A stretch of 64,000 nucleotides of DNA from Methanobacterium sp964452085 (GCA_964452085.1 CAYVKL010000009.1:1-64000); one strand, 5' to 3'. Shown: positions 29,797 through 40,651, counted from the first letter of the stretch. Program-made: numbers and translations. Notes: a model not told the origin generated them from the sequence alone.

Positions 29797-31041
29797 ATGA
29801 TTATTGTCAGGGGAATCGGAACTAGTTCCTACGTAGGAGTAGGGCATGTTAAGAAGATAAAAGAGGATGAAGATCTCCTCAAACTTAAAGGAGGGGAGAT
29901 AGTAGTTTTATCCCGAGCTTCAAGGGACATGCTATCCCATCTTCACCGGGCTGGTGGGGTGGTCACAGATTATGGTGGTATTACCAGTCATGTGGCAATT
30001 GTTCTCCGTGAGATGAAAGTACCATGTGTGGTGGGAACCGGTGATGGAACTCAAAAACTTAAAGAAGGAATCATAGTAACTGTTGATGGTAAAACAGGCA
30101 ACATATATGATGGATTTATTGAAAGAGAAGCAAAATCTGATTTTCATGAAATATACAATCCAGCCACGCCCATTAAAGTTAACATTAATATTCCTGAAAT
30201 TGCATCTAAAGTAGCACCCTGGGCTGATGGTGTGGGATCCATCCGAATTGAAAATAGTATAATCCGCACGGGAAAACACCCCCAAGTACTCCTGAAAGAG
30301 GGAAAACTCAGTAAAGTCATTGAAGACTCTGTAAGAATCATAGCAGATGCATTTCATCCAAAACCTGTATGGTTTCGCACATTTGACATCCCCACTGATG
30401 AATTGAAACGTTTAGAGGGTGGAAACATTGAACTAGATGAAGAGAACCCATTAATAGGTCTTAGGGGTATTCATAAAGATCTTCATAATCCAGAAATCCT
30501 GAAAGCAGAATTTGAAGCAATATCAAAACTTATAGATGATGGATATGATAATTTAGGGATTAAAATACCTCTGGTGCGTGATGTTTCCGAATATAAAGAA
30601 GCCAAAAATATTTTAGGCGAGACTGGAATCAAACCTCACCGTGACCTGCCAGTAGGGGCATCTATTGAAACACCCTCAGCAGCTTTAACAATGGATGAAT
30701 TTATAAGAGAAGGTGTTGATTTTGTGACGTTAGGAATGAGCGACATGGCCATGTGTGCACTGGCAGTGGACCGTAGAGGGGTTAAAGTGGCTAAACACTT
30801 CAACCTTACCCACTCAGCAGTCTTAAAAATGATGGAAATGGTGATAGATAAATGTCAGGTGAATGGTATTGAGAGCTGTATTTGCGGCCATGCAGGCTCA
30901 GATCCCGCTATTGTGCGCTGGTTAATAGAAGCTGGCATTGGCTCCATATCAACCAATCCGGACCAAATTCTTAAGATACGTAAAGTGGTTACTATAGTTG
31001 AAAAAACCATAATTAATAAGGGGTTTAGTCAGTTGAATTGA
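29797..31041 (+). CDS. PEP-utilising enzyme with swivelling His domain and TIM barrel, no ATP-grasp domain
   Basis: Protein of 414 residues resembling the C-terminal two thirds of PEP synthase. Residues about 1-110 are the mobile domain with the phospho-His motif GGITSHVAIV (His65). Residues about 125-400 are the PEP/pyruvate TIM barrel: WFRTFDIPTDEL, ENPLIGLRG, GASIETPSAA, VTLGMSDMA and SCICGHAGSD with the expected Cys. The N-terminal ATP-grasp nucleotide-binding domain is absent. The domain order and missing part suggest half of a split PEP synthase or a phosphotransfer protein with another partner. No ribosome binding site is visible before ATG 29797. Confidence 0.8.
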   Translation: MIIVRGIGTSSYVGVGHVKKIKEDEDLLKLKGGEIVVLSRASRDMLSHLHRAGGVVTDYGGITSHVAIVLREMKVPCVVGTGDGTQKLKEGIIVTVDGKTGNIYDGFIEREAKSDFHEIYNPATPIKVNINIPEIASKVAPWADGVGSIRIENSIIRTGKHPQVLLKEGKLSKVIEDSVRIIADAFHPKPVWFRTFDIPTDELKRLEGGNIELDEENPLIGLRGIHKDLHNPEILKAEFEAISKLIDDGYDNLGIKIPLVRDVSEYKEAKNILGETGIKPHRDLPVGASIETPSAALTMDEFIREGVDFVTLGMSDMAMCALAVDRRGVKVAKHFNLTHSAVLKMMEMVIDKCQVNGIESCICGHAGSDPAIVRWLIEAGIGSISTNPDQILKIRKVVTIVEKTIINKGFSQLN

Positions 31042-31068
31042 AATATTAGTAAAAATTAAATATGCATA

Positions 31069-31785
31069 TCACTTTTTCTCATAAACCAAGGCTTTTTCAA
31101 AGTTTAAAGTACCTTTATACAGCGCTGAACCAATAACTACACCATATGCGTCTGTTTTGCTTAATAAAGCCACATCTTCCAAGCTACTTACTCCTCCGGA
31201 ATATACTACTGGTATGTTAATTTTTTCAAGAAGTTCAAGGAGAGGTTCAACCCGGAATCCTCCAAGAAGTCCTTCATGATCCACATTGGTGAATAATATC
31301 CCACCTGCTCCTTTTTCTTCCATTATTTTTCCCATTTCAGGGGCGGTTTTGTCTGTTTTTTCTGTCCATCCCCTAACCACTACCTTGGAGTCTTTACTAT
31401 CCAGGGCCACCATAATTCTTTCACTTCCAAATTCACTGGACAGACTTTTTACCGTATCAGGGCTCTTGATGGCTAAGGTTCCCAGTATTATCCGGTCAAC
31501 ACCCATTTCCAGTAAATTAATGGCATCTTTCATGGTTCTGATACCCCCACCCATTTGAACAGGTATGGAGACTTCTTTAACTACCTCTTCCACCACTTTT
31601 AGGTTAGCACCTTCTTCCAGTGCTCCGCCAAGGTCAATTACGTGTAAAACACTGGCTCCTCTTTCTTCCCATCCACGAGCAATCTCAGCAGGATTATCAA
31701 GAATAATTTGCTCTGTACCTGGTTTTCCCTGTACTAATTGAACGCATTTGCCGTTTTTAATATCAACTGCAGGAATTATAAACAT
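31069..31785 (-). CDS. hisA: HisA, phosphoribosylformimino-AICAR-phosphate isomerase
   Basis: Beta/alpha-barrel isomerase of about 238 residues, fourth step of histidine synthesis. Motifs: FIIPAVDIKNGKCVQLVQG with the catalytic Asp, LHVIDLGGA, QMGGGIRT, VDRIILGTLA, VALDSKDSKVVVRGW and YSGGVSS. ATG 31785 is chosen because AGAGG lies about nine bases upstream; the frame opens at 31803. No other his gene is near, so it stands alone here. Confidence 0.94.
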   Translation of the reverse strand: MFIIPAVDIKNGKCVQLVQGKPGTEQIILDNPAEIARGWEERGASVLHVIDLGGALEEGANLKVVEEVVKEVSIPVQMGGGIRTMKDAINLLEMGVDRIILGTLAIKSPDTVKSLSSEFGSERIMVALDSKDSKVVVRGWTEKTDKTAPEMGKIMEEKGAGGILFTNVDHEGLLGGFRVEPLLELLEKINIPVVYSGGVSSLEDVALLSKTDAYGVVIGSALYKGTLNFEKALVYEKK

Positions 31786-32055
31786 ATTATAGCCTCTAAT
31801 CACGATCTGTAAAATGATTTTCAGATTATATCCTAATATTAACCAATATTTTCAAATTATACTCAGAGTCTCAGTTAATTTTCCTAGTATTTTCAGATTA
31901 TACTCCGAGTATTCTCAGTTATTACTTAGTATTTTAGATTATGTCTTAGTAATTATGTATACATATTGAAGTAAAGAATATGCTGAATATTATTTATCGC
32001 TTAAAGTTAAATTGTAGATTATAAATTACCTTTAAAATTATTCAAGGATGTTAAT

Positions 32056-32883
32056 ATGATTAGAGTGGCTTTAAAACTGGCATATATAGGTACAGATTTT
32101 TATGGATTCCAGAGACAGCCAGATCTACGTACTGTAGAAGGGGAATTATTAAAGGCTCTGGAAGAAGCGGAAATAATAACCAACCTGGGACAATCTAACT
32201 ATTCCATTGCAGGGCGAACTGATCGTGGAGTTCATGCATTGGGAAATGTTATCTCCTTTCGCTCGGAGAAAATACCCATAATAAATCAGATAAATGACCT
32301 TTTACCTAACGATATAAGGATTATTGGATCTGCTCAGGTACCACTGGGGTTTAAAACTAGATTCGCACATCGAAGACATTACCGCTATGTATTATGTAAA
32401 GATCCATGGGATGTGGAGTTGGAGACTGATAATATGCAGGAAGCTGCCTATTTACTGGAGGGTAAACATAATTTCATTAATTTTTCCAAGAGAAATGAGC
32501 GGAATCCTGTACGTAATGTGGAAAGTGTGGTGGTAAGTCCTGGAAAGCAGGTATGCATAGTGGATGTGGTAGGGGAGAGTTTCCTGTGGAATATGGTTAG
32601 AAAGATGATTGCTGTTCTGTTAAGTGTGGGTAAAGGTGAACTTGAGGTTGATGATGTTCGAAGATTTCTGGATCCTCAAAAAAATGCAGCAATAACTCCC
32701 ATGCCACCTGAAAGTCTGATATTGATGGATGTTTTTTATGAGGGTGTGCAGTTTAAAGAGGATGAATATGCGAGGTTTAGATTTTCAAAGGCCTTGAGTG
32801 AAGAGTGCCGAAATCATCAGAGGATAGTTTCTGCAACAGAAGAGATGATTAGGGCTTTAAATCAGGATTATCCAATCAGATGA
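32056..32883 (+). CDS. truA: TruA, tRNA pseudouridine(38-40) synthase
   Basis: Protein of 275 residues that converts uridines 38-40 of the tRNA anticodon stem to pseudouridine. The catalytic motif is AGRTDRGVHALGNV with the nucleophile Asp; other family blocks are YIGTDFYGFQRQP, HRRHYRYVLC, EGKHNFINFSKR and ESFLWNMVRKMIAVL. AAGGAT precedes the ATG. A 36-base tandem repeat begins just after the stop codon. Confidence 0.93.
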   Translation: MIRVALKLAYIGTDFYGFQRQPDLRTVEGELLKALEEAEIITNLGQSNYSIAGRTDRGVHALGNVISFRSEKIPIINQINDLLPNDIRIIGSAQVPLGFKTRFAHRRHYRYVLCKDPWDVELETDNMQEAAYLLEGKHNFINFSKRNERNPVRNVESVVVSPGKQVCIVDVVGESFLWNMVRKMIAVLLSVGKGELEVDDVRRFLDPQKNAAITPMPPESLILMDVFYEGVQFKEDEYARFRFSKALSEECRNHQRIVSATEEMIRALNQDYPIR

Positions 32884-32889
32884 TTAGGG

Positions 32890-33000
32890 TTTGATTCAGG
32901 TTTATTTCAATTAGATGTTTCGGGTTTTGATTCAGGTTTATTTCAATTAGATGTTTAGGGTTTTGATTCAGGTTTATTTCAATTAGATGTTTAGGGTTAT
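32890..33000. repeat. 36-bp tandem repeat, three copies, after truA
   Basis: A 36-base unit beginning TTGATTCAGGTTTATTTC starts at 32891, 32927 and 32963, with only one or two changes between copies. The element CAATCAGATGATTAGGG occurs at both ends, once across the truA stop codon (near 32873) and once near 33011. There are no spacers, so it is not a CRISPR array. Confidence 0.85.
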
Positions 33001-33050
33001 TCAGGGTTATTCAATCAGATGATTAGGGAATAACTCTTTAAAACCTTTAA

Positions 33051-33061
33051 TTTTTTTTTTT
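33051..33061 (+). terminator. Oligo-T terminator downstream of truA
   Basis: An uninterrupted run of eleven T lies beyond the 36-base repeats and is the best termination signal for truA. Confidence 0.5.
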
Positions 33062-33168
33062 ATTCTTCTTCACTGGCTGATGACAACAAAAAAATAAATA
33101 CTAACAAAAACAAAGATTAACCAGTTAATAGTAAGAATTAGAGCTAGTATCCAAAAGGAGGAAATAGT

Positions 33169-34596
<1,428 letters not shown>

Positions 34597-34664
34597 ATCG
34601 TTTGTTATTCAAATATTTTAACTTAATTCATCATAATACATTATATATGAATTTATTTTTCGCA

Positions 34665-34716
34665 AATACTAATATTCACAATACTAATATAAAAATACTA
34701 ATTCAAAAATACTAAT
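34665..34716. repeat. Short direct repeats AATACTAAT upstream of wecB
   Basis: Four copies of AATACTAA(T) begin at 34665, 34680, 34694 and 34708, a spacing of 14 to 15 bases. They lie in the AT-rich 292-base spacer between the DUF460 gene and wecB. They could be binding sites or simple sequence drift. Confidence 0.5.
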
Positions 34717-34888
34717 AATTAATGTTCTATATATTCACATACATCTTAGTTGTATAGCAATATTAAAAGATAGATGAATTAATCTTTTAATAAATAATCT
34801 CATTTATTAAAGATATTCAAATGTTAAAATAAGTTAAATTGTTTGAGACTGTATTGTTTTATCATAATAAGTTGAGGGTAGTGAAGAG

Positions 34889-36193
34889 ATGAAAATCGCA
34901 TTTATTATAGGTACCCGGCCTGAAATCATTAAAATGTCCCCTTTAATTGATGAAGTTGATAAAAGAGGAATAGATTATATTTTAATACATACAGGTCAGC
35001 ATTATGACTTTGAAATGTCCCAGCAGTTTTTCATGGATCTTGAACTAAAAGAACCTGACTATAACATAGGTGTTGGATCAGATTCTCATGGAAAGCAAAC
35101 TGCAACCATGATGGAAGGGATTGAAAAAGTTTTAGTGTCTGAAAAACCGGATATTGTCCTGGTTCAGGGTGATACCAACGCTGTTTTAGCTGGTGCCCTG
35201 GTTGCAGCTAAATTACATATAGCTGTGGGTCATGTGGAGGCTGGACTTCGTTCATATGATAAGACCATGCCTGAGGAGATTAACAGGATGATGGCAGATG
35301 TGTGTACAAACCTGTTTTTCGTACCTACTGAAGAAACTGCAGTCAACCTGCTTTTTGAGGGAATATCTCCTGGAGAAATATTTATCACCGGCAATACAGT
35401 GGTGGATGCTTGTCACAGAAACCTAAAAATTGCCCAAAAAAATTCCAATATAATGAAAAAACTGGAACTGGAAGGGGATATTTTATCATTAACATTGCAT
35501 CGGGCTGAAAATGTTGATGATAGGGAGAGACTGGAAAACATAATTCAAGCATTACTTGAGATTCAAAACCTCACAATTGTCTTCCCAGCACACCCTCGTA
35601 CTGTGAAAACTCTTAAAGAATTTGGAATGTATTCCAAGCTTGAAAAAGCACCTCACATCCGGATGATTAAACCAATTGGCTATCTGGATTTTTTGATCCT
35701 CCAATCTCATTCTAAACTCATGATGACCGATTCAGGTGGTATTCAGGAAGAAGCAATAACTCTTAATATTCCCTGTTTAACTCTCAGATACAACACTGAA
35801 CGGCCAGAAACCGTTCATGCCGGGGGGAACATCCTGGTGGGATCAGATACTCACAAAATACTTAGAAGTGTAGATGAAATAATAGCTGACGATGAAATCT
35901 ACAGTAGAATGAAGAATGCACCGAATCCATATGGTGACGGCAAAGCATCTGAAAAAATACTTGAAGCTATTTTAGGCGCATATAATGAGGGTAAACTTGT
36001 AATCAAACCTCCTGAAGAGATAGAAGGGGAAAAATCCAGAAAATTATTATCCATTAACGAAAAAATCACAGTTGCAGAATTTGAAAATAAAAATCCCAAA
36101 AGTACAGTAAATATAGTTTTTGAGGATAGCAATCCTTCTTATCCTTTTCCCGACCTTTCACTTCAAGGTAAATCAATAATTATTTCAGATTAA
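34889..36193 (+). CDS. wecB: WecB, UDP-GlcNAc 2-epimerase (non-hydrolysing)
   Basis: Enzyme that epimerises UDP-GlcNAc to UDP-ManNAc. Family blocks: IIGTRPEIIKMSPLI, HTGQHYDFEMSQ, VQGDTNAVLAGALVAAKL, HVEAGLRSYDKTMPEEINR, LTLHRAENVD, TDSGGIQEEA and NTERPETVHAGGN. The protein has 434 residues; the family normally ends near 365, so about 65 residues are an added tail of unknown role (from about EEIEGEKSRK). GAGGG lies upstream of the ATG. The next gene, wecC, uses its product. Confidence 0.92.
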   Translation: MKIAFIIGTRPEIIKMSPLIDEVDKRGIDYILIHTGQHYDFEMSQQFFMDLELKEPDYNIGVGSDSHGKQTATMMEGIEKVLVSEKPDIVLVQGDTNAVLAGALVAAKLHIAVGHVEAGLRSYDKTMPEEINRMMADVCTNLFFVPTEETAVNLLFEGISPGEIFITGNTVVDACHRNLKIAQKNSNIMKKLELEGDILSLTLHRAENVDDRERLENIIQALLEIQNLTIVFPAHPRTVKTLKEFGMYSKLEKAPHIRMIKPIGYLDFLILQSHSKLMMTDSGGIQEEAITLNIPCLTLRYNTERPETVHAGGNILVGSDTHKILRSVDEIIADDEIYSRMKNAPNPYGDGKASEKILEAILGAYNEGKLVIKPPEEIEGEKSRKLLSINEKITVAEFENKNPKSTVNIVFEDSNPSYPFPDLSLQGKSIIISD

Positions 36194-36468
36194 GGTGAAT
36201 GCTATTAATCTTTGAGAAAAAATTGTTTTAATTAATTTAAGACAAGTTTTAATAAAGTTTCATTCTTTGTCATCATTGAAAGTTAGAAAAAAACAAAAAC
36301 ATAATATAATCTAATGGCAAAGAAGATTTGATGGAACGGATTTGAATTGGAATTTTTCAGATTAATATTTTCAAATACAATTCAAAATTTATTAACCTAG
36401 TAATATCATTGTAAAATTTAAAAAACTGTTTGTTTAAGGTTATACTGTTGATTAAGAAGGGAAATATA

Positions 36469-37770
36469 ATGATTAAAGAAGATTCATCTATAGCAATATT
36501 TGGTTTGGGTCACATGGGGCTTCCAACTGCGGTCTTACTGGCTCAAAGTGGTTTGAAAGTGTTGGGGGTTGATATAAACAATAAAATTGTTGAAAGTGTT
36601 AACTCAGGCCAATCTCCTATAATGGAACCCGGCTTGGATGAAATGGTTAAAAAAGCAGTTGAAGATGGACTTCTTTCTGCAACCAGTAATATGAAAGATG
36701 CAGTTGAAATGTCCCAAATAATCATGATCATAGTTCCCACTCCGGTGGATGAACATAAAAAATCCGATCTCAGCGCAGTCATATCTGCTTCTAAATCTAT
36801 TAGTATGGGATTAAAGAAAGATGATCTGGTAATAATTGAAAGTACTGTACCACCAGGCACCTGTGAAAATATAGTTATTCCTTTACTGGAAGAAAGCGGA
36901 CTTGTAGCTGGAGAAGACTTCAAAGTAGCTTACACTCCAGAAAGAGCACTTCCAAATAACACTTTATATGAAATGACCCATAATGCTCGTGTAATAGGGG
37001 GAATTGATCTAAAAAGCACTCAAATGGCTGCTTCTTTATATGAGCGGATAACCAAGGGGGAAATCATCATGGTACATAACCTGGTGACAGCAGAAATGGT
37101 TAAATTAATGGAAAACACTTACCGTGATACCAATATTGCCCTGGCCAATGAAATGGCTTTAGTATGTGGTGCATTAGGTGTGGATTCCATAGAAGCTATA
37201 AATGCTGCTAATCATCACCCCAGAGTTAATATACACACACCCGGGCCTGGTGTAGGGGGCCATTGTCTATCAATTGATCCTTATTTTATTGTGGAAACTG
37301 CCCATGACAATGGGGTGGAAACACCTCTCATAAAAACATCGAGGGACGTAAATGAGAGAATGCCCGGTCATGTTGCTAAAATAATAGAAAAAACTTTGGA
37401 AGATTCCGGTAAAACCATTGAAGGATCAATAGTGGGAGTTTTAGGAGTGGCTTATAAAGCAAACGTGGCTGATGCAAGAGAAACACCTGCAAAGCCTTTA
37501 ATAAAAGATTTAATCAATAAAGGAGCAGTTGTATTAGTCAACGATCCGTATGTGCCGCCAGAAATTATAAAATCTTGGGGGGCTGAAATTGTGGACCTAA
37601 AATCCGCTCTTTCTAGTGATTGTGTTGTTTTGGTTACTGATCATGATATTTACCGGGAAATCAAACCTTCCATGATTAAAAATGGCTTATTGGTGTGCAC
37701 CCGACCCGTACTCGACAAGGAAAAATTCGAGAAGGGTGGTGTGACTTTTAAGGGAGTTGGAAGGTCTTGA
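36469..37770 (+). CDS. wecC: WecC, UDP-N-acetyl-D-mannosamine dehydrogenase
   Basis: NAD-dependent nucleotide-sugar dehydrogenase oxidising UDP-ManNAc to UDP-ManNAcA, 433 residues. Motifs: FGLGHMGLPTAVLLA (Rossmann), ESTVPPGTCENIV, YTPERALPN, AEMVKLMENTYRDTNIALANE and GPGVGGHCLSIDPYF with the catalytic Cys. ATG 36469 follows AGAAGGGA; the frame opens upstream at 36430. Together with wecB it makes a glycan precursor, for example for S-layer or archaellin N-glycans. Its stop overlaps the mfnD start by four bases. Confidence 0.92.
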   Translation: MIKEDSSIAIFGLGHMGLPTAVLLAQSGLKVLGVDINNKIVESVNSGQSPIMEPGLDEMVKKAVEDGLLSATSNMKDAVEMSQIIMIIVPTPVDEHKKSDLSAVISASKSISMGLKKDDLVIIESTVPPGTCENIVIPLLEESGLVAGEDFKVAYTPERALPNNTLYEMTHNARVIGGIDLKSTQMAASLYERITKGEIIMVHNLVTAEMVKLMENTYRDTNIALANEMALVCGALGVDSIEAINAANHHPRVNIHTPGPGVGGHCLSIDPYFIVETAHDNGVETPLIKTSRDVNERMPGHVAKIIEKTLEDSGKTIEGSIVGVLGVAYKANVADARETPAKPLIKDLINKGAVVLVNDPYVPPEIIKSWGAEIVDLKSALSSDCVVLVTDHDIYREIKPSMIKNGLLVCTRPVLDKEKFEKGGVTFKGVGRS

Positions 37771-38783
37771 ATTTACTTATTTTTGAATACGCCACTGCAA
37801 TGGGAATTAGAGACCCATCATTAACTGTAGAAGGCCAGGCCATATTACAAGGCATTGCCAGTGATTTGGAGGGGCTGCCTGCCAGCTTTTTAATCTCCAA
37901 AAATTCTGACCCCCTTGATGATGGGAATTGCCAACCTATAGAAATTGAAGGGGATCTGAATGAATGGATTGAAGAAAATATCCAATATTATGATTTTTGT
38001 TTGCCAGTAGCTCCTGAAGAAGATTTTATTCTGTATAAATTAACCCGATTAATTGAAGATAAAGGAGTTAAAATTGTAGGATCTTCCTCCGATGCTGTAT
38101 ATACTTGCTCTGATAAGTATATCACTTATAAAACTCTAAAAAATAAAGTTCCCATCATTCCTACCATTAAGATCCCCTGGGAAGAGATGGAATCATATTA
38201 TTATAATTTTTCAGATGGAAAAAAGGTAGTTAAACCTGCCGATGGGGTGTCATGTTCTGCAGTACAAATTGTTGATTCTTTAAAATCATTCCAAAAAGCT
38301 GCTAAGAAAGTGCGGGATGTAAGTTCTCACCCCTACTTTTTACTACAGGAATGGGCAGAGGGGAGCAGCGTCAGCGTCAGCTTACTTACCAATGGAAAAA
38401 AAGCCATTCCTTTGAGTTTAAATCAGCAAAATGTAAGCATAAATAATGGAAAAATAAACTACAACGGTGGAAAAGTTCCTCTAAATCATCCTAAAGAAAA
38501 TGAAGCCAAAGCCATAGCAAAAAAAGCAATAGAATCTATGAAGGGGTTGAAAGGTTTTGTTGGTGTGGATCTGATTATTGGTGATGAAGTGCAGCTGGTT
38601 GAGATCAACTCTAGAATCACCACTCCTTATGTGGCTCTAAGAAAAATGCTTGAATTTAATTTAGGAGCGGCGATTACAGATTCTGCCCAGGGAATTCTCC
38701 CGGAAGAGGGAATAGTTAATTTAAAGGGGGAAGTTGAATTCAAAAAAGAGAAAAATCATCTACAATTAAAGGTGATAAGGTGA
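37767..38783 (+). CDS. mfnD: MfnD-like tyramine-L-glutamate ligase (ATP-grasp)
   Basis: ATP-grasp ligase of 338 residues, homologous to MJ0815, which joins glutamate to tyramine in methanofuran synthesis. The N-terminal MNLLIFEYATAMG is typical; ATP-grasp features are KVVKPADGVSC, FLLQEWAEGSSVSVSLL, GFVGVDLIIGDEVQLVEINSRITTPYV with metal-binding Asp, Glu and Asn. It starts at TTG 37767, which overlaps the wecC stop as TTGA; GGAAGG lies close upstream. The stop in turn overlaps the mfnF start (GTGA), so the three genes are likely co-translated. Confidence 0.85.
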   Translation: MNLLIFEYATAMGIRDPSLTVEGQAILQGIASDLEGLPASFLISKNSDPLDDGNCQPIEIEGDLNEWIEENIQYYDFCLPVAPEEDFILYKLTRLIEDKGVKIVGSSSDAVYTCSDKYITYKTLKNKVPIIPTIKIPWEEMESYYYNFSDGKKVVKPADGVSCSAVQIVDSLKSFQKAAKKVRDVSSHPYFLLQEWAEGSSVSVSLLTNGKKAIPLSLNQQNVSINNGKINYNGGKVPLNHPKENEAKAIAKKAIESMKGLKGFVGVDLIIGDEVQLVEINSRITTPYVALRKMLEFNLGAAITDSAQGILPEEGIVNLKGEVEFKKEKNHLQLKVIR

Positions 38784-39808
38784 AGATTGCTGGTTTTGAT
38801 ATTGGAGGAGCAAATACTGATCTTGCAGTGGTTGAATTCAATAAAAATGGGGATATTCTTAGTATCCGGACAGATTTCCGTTACCTGCCCATGTGGAGTA
38901 AAAAGGAGGAGTTAGGCCAAACTCTTATAGAATTATTGGCTAATGATATGGATGAAATAGCTGCAGTTGGTGTTTCAATGACTGCAGAACTTGCTGACGG
39001 TTACCAAAACAAAAGTGAAGGCGTTCTGGATATTTCAGGAATAGTAATGGAAACATTTGACTGTCCAGTGGCTTTTGTAGGGTTAAATGGCATGATAGAT
39101 TTTAAGGAAGTTGAAAGTAATCCTCTTGATTTAGCTGCAGCTAACTGGGTTGCAACAGTGCCTTTAGCTGCTTATATCTCTCCCGATTGTGTATTTATAG
39201 ACACCGGAAGCACCACTACTGATATCATCCCTATTAAAAATGGTAAAGAATGTGCTAGTGGACGAACAGACTTGGAAAGATTATCCACTGGTGAATTAGT
39301 ATACACTGGAACTCTCCGCACCAACGTTGCCACCATTGTGAATAAAGTACCCTTGCAGAACCAATGGGTAAGAGTGGCATCTGAATTATTCTCTGTCACT
39401 GCGGATGTCCACCTGGCACTGGAAAATATTAAACGGGAGGATTACACATCTGAAACCCCTGATGGTAGAGGAACATCTCGGGAGGATTGTCTTTTAAGAT
39501 TATCAAGATTGGTGTGTGGAGACTTGGATTTATTATCTCATGAAGAAGTTCTGGAAATAGCCCAGTTCATATATGAAAAACAGGTTGCTCAGGTTGCAGA
39601 AGCCCTTGAAGAAGTTACCGTTAGAGAGAATCTAGAATTGGTGGTAGTCACTGGTTTGGGAATGAATGTTATAGGAAGAAAAGCTGCTGAACAATTGAGT
39701 TTGGAAGTTAAAACAATGGATGAAATTATGACTCCCGATGATTGTGTGGTTGCTCCAGCAGTAGGAACTGCTCTTTTGATGGAAAATTTTTTAAAAAGCA
39801 AAAATTAA
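38780..39808 (+). CDS. mfnF: MfnF-like methanofuran condensing enzyme (ASKHA fold)
   Basis: Protein of 342 residues of the hydantoinase/oxoprolinase-related ASKHA family. In methanogens MfnF condenses the aminomethylfuran-methyl diphosphate unit with gamma-glutamyltyramine to form the methanofuran core. Phosphate-binding motifs are GFDIGGANTDLAVV and IDTGSTTTDIIPI; a late VVTGLGMNVIGRKAA block closes the fold. The GTG start overlaps the mfnD stop by four bases, which supports the functional link. Confidence 0.85.
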   Translation: MKIAGFDIGGANTDLAVVEFNKNGDILSIRTDFRYLPMWSKKEELGQTLIELLANDMDEIAAVGVSMTAELADGYQNKSEGVLDISGIVMETFDCPVAFVGLNGMIDFKEVESNPLDLAAANWVATVPLAAYISPDCVFIDTGSTTTDIIPIKNGKECASGRTDLERLSTGELVYTGTLRTNVATIVNKVPLQNQWVRVASELFSVTADVHLALENIKREDYTSETPDGRGTSREDCLLRLSRLVCGDLDLLSHEEVLEIAQFIYEKQVAQVAEALEEVTVRENLELVVVTGLGMNVIGRKAAEQLSLEVKTMDEIMTPDDCVVAPAVGTALLMENFLKSKN

Positions 39809-39949
39809 CTTCCATGGACAAATCTGAAAATATTCTCCCAATCTGAAAATACTTCGTCGTTGTCATCATCATCATTATCTTAATTGTTCATTTGGAAATA
39901 ATCTAAAAATGATATATGAATTCACTTCAAGCTTTGCAGGTCATTTAAA

Positions 39950-40651
39950 ATGAAAAAAAGTTCTTCAATAATACTTATACTAATATTAGGGCTAGTAGCA
40001 GTATTTGTATTTTTTAATCTGGGTCAAAATTCTATTTTAGGTTCTAACCAGAATGGATATGTTACAAAAGATGTATTCTCCCATTATGGGGCCCCTAATG
40101 CAAAGATTGCTGTGGTGACCGGGATGCATCCAAGGGAAGATTTGGCCACTAATGTGGTTCCACAAGTGGTGAAACTTTTTGCTCTTTTTAACAATGTGGA
40201 AATTGTTGATTACCATGTCACAGTAACTGAACAACCACAAGACTATGATATTGGTCGAGAGAATGGACAGTCACTGGTTGCCCAGTATGTAATCCCAGAT
40301 GTTAAAAATTCAGATTATCAATTGGTGATCATTGCCCATGATCATGAAAAAGGGTATGGTGACGGTTATTATATTGCAACCCCCACACACGATTCCAAAT
40401 CAGTTTCACTTGGTGAAGCAGTCCACCAGAACCTTCCTCTGTTCAATTATTATCCCGGTTCTTCAAATACTCGTGATAAAAGCAGTTCCATTTCCCAGAT
40501 AGACAGGCCCATGACCAATGCAGGATTCCCTGTTTTTGTTTACGAGATTCCCGAGTGGAACAACCAGTTTGAAGCTGCTCAAATGACATATCAATTATTC
40601 AGTGCCAGCTATAAAGTGATTCAGTATTTAAATTTATCAAATGCAATTTAA
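39950..40651 (+). CDS. Exported protein resembling M14/AstE-type zinc hydrolases
   Basis: Protein of 233 residues with an N-terminal signal anchor (SIILILILGLVAVFVFFNLG). The outside domain has GMHPREDLA (compare the H-x-x-E zinc motif of M14 carboxypeptidases and succinylglutamate desuccinylase), LVIIAHDHEKGYGDGYY with candidate later His ligands, and FVYEIPEWNN with a candidate Glu. These residues suggest a zinc-dependent peptidase or amidohydrolase facing outside, but the match is weak and based only on motif order. It is a single gene after mfnF, with its own spacer. Confidence 0.55.
   Translation: MKKSSSIILILILGLVAVFVFFNLGQNSILGSNQNGYVTKDVFSHYGAPNAKIAVVTGMHPREDLATNVVPQVVKLFALFNNVEIVDYHVTVTEQPQDYDIGRENGQSLVAQYVIPDVKNSDYQLVIIAHDHEKGYGDGYYIATPTHDSKSVSLGEAVHQNLPLFNYYPGSSNTRDKSSSISQIDRPMTNAGFPVFVYEIPEWNNQFEAAQMTYQLFSASYKVIQYLNLSNAI

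Noticed and set aside
32890..33000. Possible CRISPR-like array after truA
   Set aside because: The 36-base units are contiguous with no spacers between them and no cas genes are nearby, so it is a plain tandem repeat.
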